Positions 63,597 to 64,000 of a stretch of 64,000 nt of DNA are shown here, in pieces; positions within the stretch are counted from its first letter, which is position 1; the number at the start of each line of letters is the position of its first letter. The DNA lies in NCBI RefSeq assembly GCF_028204155.1, contig NZ_JAQLOI010000001.1, positions 744,001-808,000 on the forward strand, written 5' to 3'. The notes below the pieces were generated by a model, which saw nothing but the letters and a program-made list of their open reading frames with translations, made no database searches and was not told the origin of the DNA. A program made the position numbers and the translations under genes. The DNA comes from Vibrio algarum. GTDB taxonomy: Bacteria; Pseudomonadota; Gammaproteobacteria; Enterobacterales; Vibrionaceae.

Positions 63597-63625
63597 AGCC
63601 GAAATCATGTCGATTTCGGCTTTTT
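63597..63625 (+). terminator. murA terminator
   Basis: AGCCGAAATC, a 5-base loop and GATTTCGGCT followed by Ts, 18 bases after murA. Confidence 0.93.
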
Positions 63626-63671
63626 GATTTCTAACTCTTTTATATATATCTAACCATAGCGGAGAAGATAA

Positions 63672-64000
63672 ATGGTTGCATTATTACGTGTTATTGCAGT
63701 GATGATTTTTGCAGTATTCATGTTTGTATTTGGCTGTGGGTATAGCCTACTTACTCCCCGTAACCCTAAACTGGTTTACATCATTGGTGGTAAGTTTTGC
63801 AAGATGGCAAGTGTCTTCGGATTTAAATTGGAATTAAGGTTTCCAGAAGATGCTTACGAAAGAGGCCAACATATGTATGTGGCTAATCATCAGAATAACT
63901 GGGATTTATTTACAGTTTCCGCAGCAGTTACGCCCAAAGTAGTAACAGTAGGTAAAAAAAGTCTGGTTTGGATACCATTGTTTGGTCAGCTTTATTGGAT
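63672..64000 (+). CDS. PlsC-like acyltransferase (3' end outside window)
   Basis: 109 residues of a 1-acyl-glycerol-3-phosphate acyltransferase family member, cut by the window end. One N-terminal membrane helix (about 3-25) precedes the catalytic NHQNNWD (Asn-His-x4-Asp) motif near residue 73. GGAG lies seven bases before the ATG. Expected role is phosphatidic acid synthesis; PlsC itself or a paralogue cannot be told apart from the fragment. Confidence 0.85.
   Translation, partial: MVALLRVIAVMIFAVFMFVFGCGYSLLTPRNPKLVYIIGGKFCKMASVFGFKLELRFPEDAYERGQHMYVANHQNNWDLFTVSAAVTPKVVTVGKKSLVWIPLFGQLYW

Overview
The window is 64 kb of an AT-rich gammaproteobacterial chromosome. Gene content and order point to the Vibrionaceae: metH-lysC-class V aminotransferase-PglL-uvrA-galU-qstR-ssb-MSHA pilus locus-mreBCD-maf-rng-yhdP-tldD is the arrangement known from Vibrio cholerae, and the rpoN/lpt/kds and mla/murA blocks have the usual enteric/vibrio divergent layout. 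I cannot name the species. Nearly all of it is conserved housekeeping DNA. I see no rRNA, tRNA, CRISPR array, insertion sequence, prophage or integron.

Layout. 1-14.9 kb: amino-acid genes (metA partial, metH, lysC behind a lysine riboswitch, an aminotransferase), a cation/proton antiporter, an O-oligosaccharyltransferase of the PglL type, uvrA with a LexA box, and galU. 15.0-16.5 kb: the LuxR-type competence regulator QstR, divergent from ssb. 16.9-36.5 kb: a complete MSHA type IV pilus locus, mshH(csrD)-I-J-K-L-M-N-E-G-F and then mshB-A-C-D-O-P-Q, with a hairpin terminator just after the major pilin gene mshA. 36.6-47.3 kb: mreB-mreC-mreD-maf-rng-yhdP-nitrilase-tldD. 47.4-50.8 kb: darP(yjgA), pmbA(tldE), mgtE. 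50.9-58.7 kb, minus strand: npr-rapZ-ptsN-hpf-rpoN-lptB-lptA-lptC-kdsC-kdsD-yrbG. 59.0-63.6 kb, plus strand: mlaF-E-D-C-B-ibaG-murA, then the start of a PlsC-like acyltransferase.

How the genes work together. The msh genes encode a whole pilus machine: secretin MshL, inner-membrane platform MshI/J/G, c-di-GMP-responsive extension ATPase MshE, pilins MshA/B/C/D/O and the large surface protein MshQ. Its first gene is a degenerate GGDEF/EAL protein, so second-messenger signalling is built into the locus. The two divergent blocks around 58.7-59.0 kb both serve the outer membrane: LPS export and KDO synthesis on one side, phospholipid transport and the first step of peptidoglycan precursor synthesis on the other.

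The most unusual feature is a set of single-base frameshifts. Six genes (mshM, maf, rng, yhdP, mlaF, ibaG) each lose one A from what should be an A8 run (it reads A7), and mshM also lacks one C in a C run. Adding the base back restores full family-length proteins in every case. Systematic homopolymer under-calling is the likeliest cause. A mismatch-repair-deficient mutator, or frameshift rescue at the resulting slippery runs, are the biological alternatives. Other points worth a look are a 30-bp palindrome just upstream of the lysine riboswitch, a possible small RNA in front of mlaF, and a three-fold module repeat in MshQ.
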